Assembly: GCA_036346405.1 (NCBI GenBank)
Contig: CM070559.1
Location: 44,076,518 to 44,140,517, forward strand
Reading direction: 5' to 3'
Origin: Phyllostachys edulis
Lineage: Eukaryota; Streptophyta; Magnoliopsida; Poales; Poaceae
Length of the DNA stretch: 64,000 bases
A program made the translations under genes and the position numbers. Positions within the stretch are counted from its first letter, which is position 1, and the number at the start of each line of letters is the position of its first letter. This document shows positions 1 through 11,179 of this stretch, one piece after another. The notes under the pieces are model-generated. The model was given only the letters and a program-made list of their open reading frames with translations. It searched no databases and was not told the DNA's origin.

Positions 1-450
1 GTAATCCAGCATACTCAATACATACACACTGGAGTAGGGTTGTTATTCTCCCTGGGAGAAGGCCCGAAGATTTGAGCCTAGGGGAACCCCCGAATCAAAC
101 AATCTTTACGTAAGTTCAGTTCTAAAACACCGACAAGTAGCTAGGAGCATGCCATCGCTGGTAAGGGGCACATTGTCACCAACAATGGTAAGAAGATTCT
201 CCATATCGTTAGATAGCGACTAAAGCAAACATGTTAGCATTAGTGAAGATGAGACGTCGCCGCGGTTAGTGAGGAAGCCACAACGTTTAGTCAACATCAA
301 AGAAGATGAGCGGCTGACACGGGAAAATAGGACATCGAGCACGTTTAACATCATACATGTGTATATACATGTATGCATCCGTACAAATATAAGCACATGC
401 ATATAAAAGTAGAGGAGCAAAGAGCTCCGAGTAGACATGACGCAATCATA

Positions 451-550
451 GGGAATAGGCTCAGGGCCACCAGAGAGAGCGTGAGGGGTATTAGGGTTTA
501 GGGTTTTAGGGGAATAGGCTCAGGGCCACCAGAGGGAGCGTGAGGGGTAT
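451..550. repeat. Direct 41-bp duplication flanking a telomere-like spacer
   Basis: A block beginning GGGAATAGGCTCAGGGCC at 451 recurs at 510, an offset of 59 bp, and both copies end in GTGAGGGGTAT. The short spacer between them (about 491-509) is built of TTTAGGG-like units, the plant telomere motif. It is too short to call an interstitial telomere array; slippage or end-joining filler are possible origins. Confidence 0.6.
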
Positions 551-2099
551 CCCCGGCAGGGATCGGTGTTGGTTGCCTGTGTATGCGTGTTTGATGTCGC
601 AACGGTCAACAGTAAGCAATAATTGGAGAGAAGTAGAAGATAACTATCTGGCAGAGTATTGCATTGGAAGGGTGTAGATGATGATAACACAGGGTTCCTA
701 ATCGAACTTACTCGAGAATGTAATGTGAGAGCGCTATCAATTGAAGAGCGTATATTGCTATGAATGTATTGGGTGTTTGTATGAGAATACAAAGGATGTT
801 ACAATATGATCGTAAGGATCATTGAACTTATACTTGTCAGATTTATGATAGATATATTATAGAGAACGTGGGCTACCCCCTTTATAGTATTTGAAGGGGT
901 GGCGGTTAATGCTGCTAAAGGCGTCTCTAATCTTCACGCACGTTCGCTAGGAAATTCTTGAATCGTCGCGTTCGTTAGCAAACTGTCAGAAGTTGCTAAA
1001 AACGCCAAAAGTCGCCTTCCTGCCAGTCACATGGATAACTTTTGGTGTCTCCAGACCAGTTAAGTGATCGGTGATTGTCCAAGGCCGTATAGCTAGTCGG
1101 ACGATGTCCATAGTTGGCCGTACATGACCAAACTGGTTGTTGACCAGTTTGACCGTAATAATGGGAATTTAGACTTATTTTATAAACTGGTTGTAAGTTC
1201 ATAACCATAATATAGTGGGCCTATATTTAAGTGGGTCTCCTTTGACAAGAACCCTGACTTTGACAAAAAAAAAGGTTGACCTGGTCAATAATCCTCGTCA
1301 AAGGGGTAGCAACTAAGGGGGTCGATCAAGAATTGAGCTTGCTGTTGGAGGTTGAAACAGAAAAAAAGAATTGGTCAATAAAATCGACTTATAAATAGGG
1401 GAAAAACAAGCAATTGACACCCAAATACCAATGTTAAATATGTGACCATTATGTAATAAATTTAGCCATGCAAATACGCAGACCACTATACTGGTTAAAC
1501 AAACGTGCATGTAGCAGGACCTCACAGATTCTACTATACAAAACTTCTGCATAAGTGTTTATCTCTTTCAAAAGAAGCGTACAACTAGTGAACAATCCAA
1601 AATTTTCTTCTCTTAAATAAGTCTTTTAGACATATATATATTCTTCAATTGAACTATTACATGATCCTAAAATTACTCAGTTCCTGATCATTAAGGAGAC
1701 TAACAGAAACTTAACCTCCTCAACTCAACAGCATATGGCCAGGTTGGCACAGATCCGCACACCCACAGCTATGATGTAACCGAGAAGGCAGCTTCCTACT
1801 TTCGGTCAATGCAGTAGGTGAAAAAAAGTCTTGTATACATGCACATCACAGAATGCGAGACAGAGGATAATTGCGGGAGCAGAGCAAATGATTTTTCAAT
1901 GCAAGTGACCGTTTCTACCACCTTACATCTTCAATTTGCAAGACAAATCGAGTGATCGATTAGTAAGATCACGACGAAACTTGAAAGGAGGTTGGGGACA
2001 AAATGATGCACTCTTGACAAAGCACTTACACAAATTCTACGACCACCTTGATCTGTCCTAGGTTCATTTAGTCTGGAATGCCTACTATGAAGAGGAGGG
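551..2099. other. Non-coding stretch, no gene recognised
   Basis: I see only AT-rich DNA with short accidental ORFs and no recognisable domain, RNA gene or clear terminal repeats. The part around 780-1260 has several near-repeats of a 'gaccagtt/aactggt' word and may be an old LTR, but no boundary or target duplication is visible. Confidence 0.4.
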
Positions 2100-2950
2100 G
2101 ACTCCCTATGCGACAAAATAAACTGGATCCTTTTGGTGGAAAGACATCTCAGATTAAATACCACTTTTAGAGGAATTGCCACCTGCCAAATAGGAGATGG
2201 ATCAACTGCACTTTTCTGGGATGATTTATGGAATGGTTCAGTCCTCGCACATAGTTACCCAAGATTATTCTCTTTTGCCAAAAACAAAAATGTCACAGTA
2301 GCAGATTTCTTTGCGCAATCAACCATCTCCTACCAGTTCCATCTCCCTCTATCGACTCAAGCTTTCCAGGAACACATGGCTCTTATGTTGCACCTTGATA
2401 CTTCATGCCTCAACTCGAGCAGAATGACACTTGGACTTATATCTGGGGTAATGGTCGATACTCTTCAAGCAAGTATTACAAATTACTATTTCAAGGCGTC
2501 AACATCCAGAGACCCTCGAGTGGATATGGAAGAGCAAATGTGTCATAAAGCATAAATTTTTCTTTTGGCTATTGCTAAGGGACAGACTCAACACGAAAGA
2601 CATGCTCAAGAGACGACATGTCTACTCTGGTAATAATCTTTTCTGTGTCTTATGCCAATAGAGATTGGAGGAAATTTCCACATCTTTTTTTTATTGTCAA
2701 TTCATCCAAGAATGCTGGGCCTTCCTCAACATCCAATGGAATAACCAAATCCCGATCCATCAAATGCTTGAAGAAGCAAATCGCCAATTTCAGCATCCTT
2801 TCTTTTTAGAAGTTTGTGTGATTGCTTCCTGGACTGTGTAGAAACAACAGAACACAAAGTGTTTAGAAAATAAAAACCTCTCTTTTAGTCTGTGGAAAGC
2901 CCAGTTCCTCAATGAAGTAGTTCTCCTTGTGTGCAGAGTGAATGTTATTA
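2100..2950 (+). mobile_element. LINE (non-LTR retrotransposon) 3' fragment
   Basis: The first readable segment (2133-2555) contains IGDGSTALFWDDLWNG followed by an L/P-rich stretch, the typical region downstream of a plant LINE reverse transcriptase. After a frameshift the sequence resumes near 2560 with a zf-RVT-like module (RDRLNTKDMLKRRHV ... CVLCQ), then a tail with WTV..KQQNTKCLENKN up to about 2945. The upstream endonuclease and reverse transcriptase core are missing, so this is a 5'-truncated, mutated copy. Family assignment comes from remembered domain features of L1-like plant elements. Confidence 0.75.
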
Positions 2951-3311
2951 TTAAGGTAGCGTTTGGTTGGTGGAATGTGGTTGAATGGTATATGACAAGG
3001 ATATAATAATCCTCATTTATTTATTTATCTATGATCGGGAAGATAATTGATTTGCAAATATTAGCGAATCAACTGTCTGACCACTTTAGTGATTTGAAGA
3101 GCGTGACCAAGTCGCATGTGATTGCACGCAATGCACTGGAGAGGGTTGGAATACCGATGAAGGTATCCCTAATCCCGTCCTAAGGCCTCAGAAAAGGACA
3201 AGAACTCTGGCCCCTCGAATCCGAAGTAACCGGGGACGCCTGGTGAAAAAGGATAAGAAGGACTTGACACGACCGATCACTGAAGTTCCCCAGAGCTAGA
3301 AGGAAAGCTAG

Positions 3312-4621
3312 TTGAGACTTGGCACCAGTATGGAACCTTCAGAAAAAGGCATACCAGAATTAAACATCCCCATGAAGGGAGACATCAGCAGGGATGTGTG
3401 CGCACACATCGAAGCTGAAAAGCTAAGGGGACTTACCCCCGTAATTGGAAGCAGCGGTGGGCAAGTAGAAGCATCAGAAGTATTGCCCTACAAAGAAATA
3501 GTTATAAATTATGTGACCACAAGAGAATCTATAAATAAGACAACAGCCAATGTCGATATTGATTTTGCAAAGAAAATTGCAACAATTATTTATCTTGATC
3601 CAGAGCTTGCATCGCTCGCTAAATGTAAGGAAAGATCAGATTGGGAAGATTGGAAGAAGGCAATAGGAATTGAATTATTATCTCTGAATAAAAGAGAGGT
3701 GTTTGGGCCTATAAGCCGCACGCCTCCCTATGTGCACCCCGTAGGGCATAAGTGGGTATTTGTTTGAAAGAGAAATAAAAATAAGTAATGCTCGTTGCAC
3801 AAGGTTTCACTCGACATCCAGAAGATGATTATGAATAAACCTATTCCTCGGTCATGGGCGGAACCACCCTTTAGATATTTAATCTCAATGGCAACTAACT
3901 TGAATCTAGAAATGAAATTGATGGATGTGGTAACTGCATACCTTTATGAAAACTTGGATTCAGACATTTATATGAGGATGCCTGCTGTCTTGAACCAAGA
4001 CAGAGCAAATGGAAATATGTACTGTGTGCAACTCAGAAAGTCACTGTATGAATTTAAGCAATCAGGCAGGATGTGCTATATAAGAAAGACTTTCTATGCA
4101 AGAAAGGTTACACGAACAATGAGAATTGTATCTGTGTAATTATACGACGATCCTAGGATGGATTTTTATATAATCTCAGTTTATGAAGATGATCTGAATA
4201 TCATCGGAACCTTGGAAGAAATTAAGGAAGCAAGCTCTTACCTGGAGTTAAAGTTCGAAATGAAAGATTTGGGTAAAACCAAATATTGCATAGGCTTGCA
4301 GTTTGAGCATACCCCTGAAGAGATATTAGTACATCAGTTAACCTACACTCAGAAGATGTTAGAAATGTTCGGTTTTGAAAAGGCATACCCAAAGTGCTAA
4401 TGGTCGGGAGATCTTTGCAGCAAGACAAGGATCCGTACAGACCTAGAGAAGAGGGGGAGAAAGTCTTAGGACCGGAATTCCCATACTTAGGTGCAATAGG
4501 AGCACTCATGTACTTAGCAAACTGTACTAGATCGGACATTGCATTTGTCGTGAACCTATTAGCAAGGTACAGTGCAGAACCTACCAAAAAGCATTGGCAG
4601 GGAATAAAGGACATCTTCTGA
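3312..4621 (+). pseudogene. Copia reverse transcriptase remnant (frameshifted)
   Basis: Piece one (3312-3767) ends with SLNKREVFGPISRTPP...HPVGHKWVFV, the start of the RVT_2 domain. Piece two (3795-4139) carries LISMATNLNLEMKLMDVVTAYLY-type sequence, matching the usual 'D-V-x-T-A-[FY]-L' copia motif. Piece three (4158-4400) has YEDDLNIIG, where copia enzymes normally have the catalytic YVDD. Piece four (4394-4621) has the 'GALMYLANCTRSDIAF' segment leading to RNase H. Stops or frame changes near 3765, 4137 and 4398 show it cannot make a protein. Confidence 0.85.
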
Positions 4622-4869
4622 TACCTCCAAGGAAGCAAAGATCTTAGTCTGTTCTACGGAAAGAACCAAGACTTATGACTGACTATGCAGATGCTAGGTA
4701 CCTGTCAGACCCACATACAACTAAGTCGCAAACATGCTATGTATTCCTATATGGTGGAACTGTAATTCCATGAAAATCGTCTAACCAAAGTCTTGTATAG
4801 ACTTCGACGAACCACTCAGAAATCATAGCATTGTAAGAGGCCTCATAAGAATGTGCTTAGCTTCGGCGG

Positions 4870-5205
4870 ATGATTCACCACATCCAGCAGTCATGTGGAT
4901 TGAATACCACACAAACCTCCACTATTATCTATGAAGATAATGCAGCTTGTGTTGTACAAGTGCAGATGGGTTATGTGAAGAGTCATCTTACAAAGCATAT
5001 CAACCCTAAGTTCTTCTATGCTCATGAATTGCAAAAGTTGGATGGAATTAAAGTACTACATACTAAGTCATGTGAAAATCTTGCAGATTTATTCCCTAAG
5101 TCACTTCCAGCATCTAGCTTTGAAAGATGCATACGTGGAATTGGAATGAAGAGACTGAGAGAAGTGCAGAATTCAGGAGGAGAATCTTCACGAACTCATT
5201 ACTGA
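4870..5205 (+). pseudogene. Copia RNase H remnant
   Basis: The open frame shows IYEDNAACV, SHLTKHINPKFFYAHEL and the closing 'SCENLADLFPKSLP' segment, the usual C-terminal RNase H layout of copia polyproteins. The normal 'ADxxTKxL' has become ADLFPKSL. The region between 4622 and 4869, which should hold the first RNase H motif, is broken by stops. It lies about 240 bp before the 3' LTR, as expected for this family. Confidence 0.85.
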
Positions 5206-5448
5206 AACTTGATCACGAAAATCGAGTACCCAAAGAATAAATTCCAAGGATTAAATGAAGTTGAGTGGATTGTACTCTTTTTCCCTTGACGAGTTTTCCT
5301 TGAAGTTTCTTGGCTAAGGTTTTTAATGAGTCATTTCGTGCAACGTAGCAAATCTTGTATCATGTGCTCTTTCTCTAAAAAATTTCACTGGGTTTTTATA
5401 GAGTTTTGACGAGGCATGAACATGTGAGGATGGGTGCCCAAGGGGGAG

Positions 5449-5702
5449 TGTTAGAAAACCCTAGGCTTGGCCCAGCAGCCGTCCCATCCCAAACCCTAGC
5501 AGAGTCTATAGCCTATAAATGAGGGGTACTAGTCATTGTAAAAGGCTGATCGTTTGAAGAGCAATAAAGAGAAGCAAGAAATCATCAACACCTCTATGTT
5601 CAATCTACTATTCTGTTCTTATGTTCTTGCATTGTTTGATGTGATTCTATGTTTGCCTACGAGATGATCGTTCAAACCGAACTCGTCAGCAACGATTCCT
5701 CA
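5449..5702 (+). repeat. Copia 3' LTR (about 254 bp)
   Basis: It begins TGTTAGAAAACCC right after a purine tract and ends ...GATTCCTCA, with a TATAAATG box at about 5514 and AATAAAGAG at about 5562. Its second half aligns by eye with 14501-14677. The 5' partner is lost, so no target duplication can be tested. Confidence 0.8.
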
Positions 5703-6798
5703 AGAACCATGACGTCAAAAGCTTTCTTCGAGCATGGAAAATCTGGCCTTGTAATCTCACCCTTTTTGACAAAACAAATTAGCTAGCATTTTGGTAGGCC
5801 AGCCTGCCATACGTTGCAAGAGGAGATATGTGCTCTGCCACTACTGTCTAATTAAACAATTCGTGTGCCATTAAACTTTGGCAATTGGCATCAGTTCCAT
5901 GACCACTCCTCGTTACACCTTTGTTTAGTCGATCTTAATTACGTTTGTATACATTGTGCGCTCTGTTACAGAGGCAGGCAGGTCTAAAGGTATTGGACCA
6001 TGGAAATTAAGAAAAAGAGCCGGGCGTAAACAATTCCGTTGGACCCATCTTCATGTATGGAAATGCATGGGTGCTGCTCGATAACCATAGTTGACGACGA
6101 CCGGTACGGAAAGGAAAGTGCAGAGAAAGATGGCTACATACTTGGCCACGATCCCTGAACACTACTTGCCCACGATCCCTGAACACTACTTGCCCTTACG
6201 AACCAGCAAGCATGGGCAGTATTTCACCGGATCCTGATCCTGTGTAGTACTGCAGAAGTAACTGTATGAACATTTTTTTGTGAGAGCAGGAACAACATTC
6301 TGTACAGGTACCACAGCACTACTATAGTAACAGTGAAAAATTTACGGTATAGACTTTTAGTGTGGCGAAAAAAACTGTAGCTATTGATGTCGGCCTTTGA
6401 TTTTTTTCTCAGACGGTGGAGATCGCTCGTATTGTCCTGCACTGCACCGTAGATACTTTGCATTGATCCCAATCCCATTTCACCATACAAGACGGGAAAA
6501 AGGCATGAGCTTGTAATCGAAACCTTTCATGCAAATCCTCAAGGGGATTCCATTCTCTTCACACAAACACACAAAAGCGTGGAGTAATTAGACAAAATAA
6601 AATACTAACAGGAAGCACAACAAGTGAACAGTGGTACACGTTCCTTGCCAACTGTTTCGCATTCAGAGAAAGAGAGAAAATGTAGCTAAAATAAGAAAAC
6701 TTAAGAAACACAAACGCTGACGAACTCCTATATCCTGCCCTGTCCAACTTAGCGGCCGCGGCCGCCCATAATTCCATGAGAAGCATGTGGTGTGGCTC
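5703..6798. other. Intergenic stretch upstream of the phytocyanin gene
   Basis: No gene is recognised. Two visible oddities are a perfect 24-bp tandem repeat (6147-6170 and 6171-6194) and a GC palindrome built of two GCGGCCGC sites near 6752. The AT-rich part 6240-6480 has no clear terminal repeats. Confidence 0.5.
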
Positions 6799-6805
6799 TA
6801 TAAAA
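6799..6805 (+). promoter_or_regulatory. TATA box of the phytocyanin gene
   Basis: TATAAAA lies 140 bp upstream of the chosen ATG (6945), in a CT/AC-rich leader typical of plant promoters. No other TATA-like box lies between it and the start codon. Confidence 0.7.
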
Positions 6806-6944
6806 GGACCCTCCAACCTCCCGTGTCAATCGTGCAACCCACTTGCGAGATATCGATAGCTAGCTCCTTCACCCGTTTCATTCATCCATTTCACACATAC
6901 ATTGCCCTATCTCTCTACCGGTGTTCCGGGTCTGTACGTCGACC

Positions 6945-9002
6945 ATGGCCTCTTCGGCTCTGATCGCGCTGCTCGCCGTCGTCCTGGGCTGCACCGCGGC
7001 GGCATCGGCGGAGACGTTCACCGTCGGCGATTCGCAGGGGTGGGCGCTCAACGTCGATTACACTAGCTGGGCCAACGGCAAAAACTTCTCGGCTGGAGAC
7101 AAGCTAGGTTAGTCCTTAATGCTTGGCACGATTGTTTGATAATATTACTAAGTACTGACCACTTCATTGGTTTTGGTCCGTCCCTAAAACCCGATTAGGC
7201 CCGAAGTACTTACTAGACTAAACACGCATGACCATGATGCTGGATTTTCAATAGTACGAACGGTAAAACTCTACAGTTTGGGAGGTAACTAGTATGTTTA
7301 CATTTGTACCTCGTAATTTTGGGTGTGACTAGCGCTTGGATCGTATACGCTCGAGCTCTAATATGGTCATATGCTAGACGTAATAAAAATAAAGAATGTG
7401 TGCAACATTTTTTTCAACGGTCGCAACAAAAAAAACTAAAGGATGCAACATATCAAAACAAAGGAAAACATCTAGAGAATGTATGCAACATTTTTTTCAA
7501 CGGTCGCAACATATCAAAGAAGTTCAAGACACTGCAACAATTTTTTTAATGATGCGCAACATTGATGTGATCACCATGCAACAAAAAAATTCCTTGTGCA
7601 TCAAATTTATCCTCACGGTTTGCACACAAATACAAAACAAAATCCCACTGCAATAAATTTGTAACCTAATAGCTTGTGAATCTTCTCGGCCTCCTCCAAG
7701 CTACAACGTGGCTGTCGAATTGCGAGGACCGAATGGCCTCGGTGAGCGGGAAGGACTACAGGGATGGCAACAGCACCACCATCAGCATGGCCGCGGAGAA
7801 GAAGCCGGACACACGCGCCACCCATAGCATCGTGCTCCCCCGGTTGCGCGGCCACCGTTTCCTGGCGCCGGGTCGCCCGCAGCTGGGCCTCGACCACCCC
7901 AAGACGCCGTGCAAGCGGGCGATGGCGTCGTCCAACGGTAGCGCGGCTAGGGTGGGTGGCTAGGATCAAGAAAAAGGGCAGCGGCAGAGTCACCACGGAT
8001 ACCTCGCCTCCTCCTCGTCAATTGGATGGCCCTGTGCTTCCCTGGCTGGCAGATCAGCGCGTGGAGTGGGGGAGAAGCGAGAGGCAATCCATGCGAGGGG
8101 AGGTGAGGTAATGGGGGTGCGGCGAAGAATAGGAGGAGGTGTGGATAGAAGCAGCGTGAGAAAAAAGCGAGTTGAGGGAAAGTGAAGGGAATAGCAAAGT
8201 TAGATGAGGATGAATAAGTGGCTAGAGCAGCCCGAATAGCAAAGTTAGATGAGGATGAATGAGTGGCTAGAGCAGCTTGTGGGAAAAAGTGAAGTGAATA
8301 GAAAATTTAGAGATAAATAGTCTGATCACATCAAACGTCTGCGTAGTACTATTGCCCCGTAATTTTCCATAGAATTTCCTGCACCGAATCGTTTCCACAA
8401 TCTTAGTTACACGTGCTCTTGCAAAAAACTAAATTGCACAAGTCCTAAAGCAGTAGTATTATGCTAAGAATAGACATCTTACTCGTACTTCGACACATGC
8501 TAACGGAAGTCTCAACTAAGAGAAAACGGAGGGAAAAGATTAAGCATCCTGGCATATTTTGAGCTCTGCTAATATGAGTATATTTTTGGAATTGCCCATG
8601 ATCAGCACAATTATTAATCGTGTATTACGAACTAACAACATCAACCGCGGCTTAATCTACCTTTTTTTTCCTGCAGTGTTCACCTACCCTAGCCAGGCGC
8701 ACACTGTGACCGAGGTCAGCGCGAGCGACTACGCCGCCTGCTCCCGCAGCAACTCCCTCAACAGCGATAACAGCGGCTCGACCACCCTGACCCTCACCGC
8801 CGGCATGCACTACTACATCTGCACTGTTGGCAGCCACTGCTCCTCCGGCATGAAGCTCTCCGTCACCGCTGCCGGCTCCAGCTCCGGCACCCTGCCCACC
8901 ACCCCCTCTACCAACACCCCCACCGGCGCGTCTGCCCGCCTGCAGGCCGGCCCCGTCCTCGCCGCGGCCGCCGGCGTCCTCCTCAAGGTCGCCCTGTTCT
9001 GA
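6945..9002 (+). CDS. Phytocyanin (plantacyanin/uclacyanin-like blue copper protein)
   Basis: There are two exons, 6945-7107 and 8677-9002, joined in phase by GT-AG splicing (CTA G|gttag ... ctgcag|TG), giving 162 aa. The ATG at 6945 starts a signal peptide (MASSALIALLAVVLG...ASA) before the mature TFTVGDSQGWALNVDY. The copper ligands can be read: His in AHTVTE, Cys and His in YYICTVGSHCSSGMKL, and Met ten residues after that Cys. The two disulfide cysteines are in YAAC and in SHC. Met as axial ligand fits plantacyanin/uclacyanin rather than stellacyanin, which has Gln. A Ser/Thr/Pro-rich linker and a hydrophobic C-terminus (AGPVLAAAAGVLLKVALF) suggest a GPI-anchored extracellular protein. The role is inferred as electron transfer or cell-wall redox function. 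The 1.57-kb intron is long and holds repeats. Confidence 0.92.
7380..8280. repeat. Repetitive insert-like DNA inside the phytocyanin intron
   Basis: From 7396 to about 7600 the word TGCAACA recurs and a longer unit, ATGCAACATTTTTTTCAACGG, appears twice (about 7399 and 7481). A GC-rich block follows (7680-8110). At 8189-8278 there is a 45-bp tandem duplication (copies 8189-8233 and 8234-8278) containing AGTGGCTAGAGCAGC. This looks like transposon-derived material, but I could not define termini or a target duplication. Confidence 0.5.
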
Positions 9003-9397
9003 TCCATCGCGCCAGGGTAGAGGCAGTGCAGGGTGGTTCGTTCTTGGAAGTCCACCATTGTTGTACGTTTCTGAGTTTTCTTCTACGGTAGAATAGTTGG
9101 TTTCCAGGTGGTACTGATTGGTTGGTTTCGTGTGTATTCTTCTGGTGTGCGTTCAGTGGTTGGTGTGAGTGTGTGACGTGTTTGTTTTTCGGACTTGTAT
9201 GGATTATCTCTGATATATCTAATATATCACGGTGGTTAAAATAAGATTGGGTTGGTCATGATGAGCAATGCATGAGGTTTGTTCTTTTTTGTATTAGTTT
9301 CGTTTGAGGTGAGAGTGATTTAGGCGGTTAGTTTTATGTGTAGTGTACTGTAGTAAGAATGGGACTAGACTGTCCTAAGAAAAAGAATGAGACTTAG
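9003..9397. other. 3' flank of the phytocyanin gene
   Basis: This is GT-rich 3'-UTR-like sequence without an open frame or clear AATAAA. No other feature was seen. Confidence 0.4.
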
Positions 9398-9988
9398 GGT
9401 ACGTTTGATTCATTGAATGGAGTGGTCTGAGCTATTCAGTACGGGAAATGAGTTTGTTCAGGTGTTTGGTTGGTTGAATGGAATCAAACCATTCGGAATG
9501 AGATGGTTCAAAAAATAGGAATATTCCATATTTATGTTGTATCATTTTGTTCGGGAAAAAATCCCGAACCACACCGTTCACTCGAATTCCAAGAAGCTTG
9601 GTGACGTGACGGCTTGATTTACAAGTTTCAAATGACCATATTTCCTAAACCGAGTATCCAATTTGCGATCCGATTGAACCGTTGTGTTCCTTGTCATTTA
9701 ATCAACAAAACAAAACCACTCTTGACATATTTTAGTGCAAAAAATATCATACGGACCCCACGTGTCATAACATCCAAAAGTTTAGTCCAATCCAAATACA
9801 ACCTCATTCATCAAACCAAACACCATCTTGAACCATCAAGGACCATCCGATCCCACCAACCAAACAAAATCATGTATCATCCTATCCCACTAACCAAACA
9901 TCATACTTGTATCATCTCATCTAAGATGATCCCATCTTACATGTACCATCCCATCCCATTCAACCTCATCCCACCAACCAAACGTACC
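9398..9988. mobile_element. TIR element with GGTACGTTTG ends
   Basis: The left end reads GGTACGTTTGATT and the right end CCAACCAAACGTACC, an inverted repeat. Both subterminal regions repeat 'TTGGTTGGTGGGATG'-like words in opposite orientation. At about 590 bp without a transposase it is a non-autonomous DNA element, with a PIF/Harbinger- or hAT-like look. I found no convincing target duplication, so the superfamily is open. Confidence 0.6.
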
Positions 9989-10389
9989 ACCAGAGAAAAG
10001 AATCGAATAATTGAAGGACAACAAGATCGGTCGAAAGGTGTCATTAGAAGTTCCCAAAGTGTTCCAAACATGTTTTGCAACATCTTTACAAAAAAGCAAG
10101 GGTAAAAGGAGGAAATAGCCCTGCTATGCGTGAGTTTTAAAAAACGGAGTATGAAACTTCTTAAGAAAATGATTCTGCTCGGAGTTCGCGGTGTAGGAGT
10201 CATTAGTACACAGAGCATGATTTACCAGTGATATTTTTATTTGGATAGGGGACTACTCAGGCAATAGACTTAACAGTGAAAGGGGTCGTTTCCAGCGTTT
10301 CAAAGTTCATAATTCTGCAGAAGAACAGTTCTGGCGTCAACACCTGCTCCGGCCGTGCGAATCTGACGGTTAGCAAAGTTCCTGGTCCT

Positions 10390-10960
10390 AGACCTTGTCA
10401 ACTTTTGAACTGAGGACGTGAATCATATGTCTGTCATCATCGGGCGCTCTGCAGCTTGTCTGTGCAAGAGGAGGAAACACTGCAGCATCTTCTCGTGGAC
10501 TTTGTTGTAGCCAAACAAATCTGGTTTGAGACTCTCTCTCAGTGACAGAACATGGTGCGCTCATGCCGAACGGCGATGTTCAGTTAGCTGACCGGTCGAT
10601 GATGGCAAGAAAGATAGTGCCGAAGGAGCTAAAGAGGGGATTTGACATGTTGGTTATTCTGGTTCTCTAGTTGCTATGGAAAGAAAGGAACGCGCGAGTC
10701 TTCAATGCAAAATTCAGCACCTTAACCAAATCGTTGGGAGTAGTCTAGCATGAAGGTTTGTTATGGTGCACAGCAAGAGTTGTTTGTCTCCGAGTTCGTT
10801 GCCATAATTTTGTAGTTCTTTTGGTGATCTAGCTACTGTTTTTCTTTTCTTTGGCGGACGCTTCTCTTCGCTCTGCGTTGTGTCAGTGTTTTTTCTTCTA
10901 TCTTAATTAAAATGACATGCCAAGCTTTCACATGTTCTAATAAAAATCATATATATCTGT
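10390..10960 (+). mobile_element. LINE 3'-terminal fragment
   Basis: Allowing frame changes, the sequence reads CSLSVQEEETLQHLLVDFVVAKQIWFETLS and then a KERNARVFN-type motif near 10685. This is the C-terminal zf-RVT region and tail common to plant L1-like LINEs. It closes with a T-rich 3' region and 'TTAATTAAAATGACATGCC' near 10902-10920. Everything upstream is lost. It is a separate copy from the fragment at 2.1-2.9 kb. Confidence 0.7.
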
Positions 10961-11179
10961 CTTGACGAAAAGGGCAAGTAGAAAGGAGATGACAATGGAT
11001 GGGGCGTGAAGGCGAACGATTTGTTGGAGTGTTTCTTCAGAGCCATGATGGGAGTAGTTCATGAGTAGGAATACACATTTGAAGTGCTCTATCAGGTATC
11101 TAAGTCTCAACGAAAAGGAAAGACCAACAGCGGTTTAAAGTGAGCATGACAGCTCTTTCTACGAGTAAAGAACGGGCCT

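Larger units (their letters stand above)
3035..5702 (+). mobile_element. 5'-truncated Ty1-copia retrotransposon with 3' LTR
   Basis: The order of remnants is: integrase C-terminal tail (3050-3170, with IVDLQILANQLSDHFSDLKSV), reverse transcriptase pieces (3560-4620), RNase H (4870-5205), a purine-rich tract (about 5440-5448) and a 3' LTR starting TGTTAGAAAACCC at 5449. Gag, protease and most of integrase are absent. The coding part is broken by several stops and frameshifts. The LTR resembles the partial LTR at 14501-14677, so both copies belong to one family. Confidence 0.85.

Noticed and set aside
7676..8111. Open frames in the phytocyanin intron
   Set aside because: The phytocyanin exons join perfectly across this region and the frames are low-complexity GC-rich without a domain.
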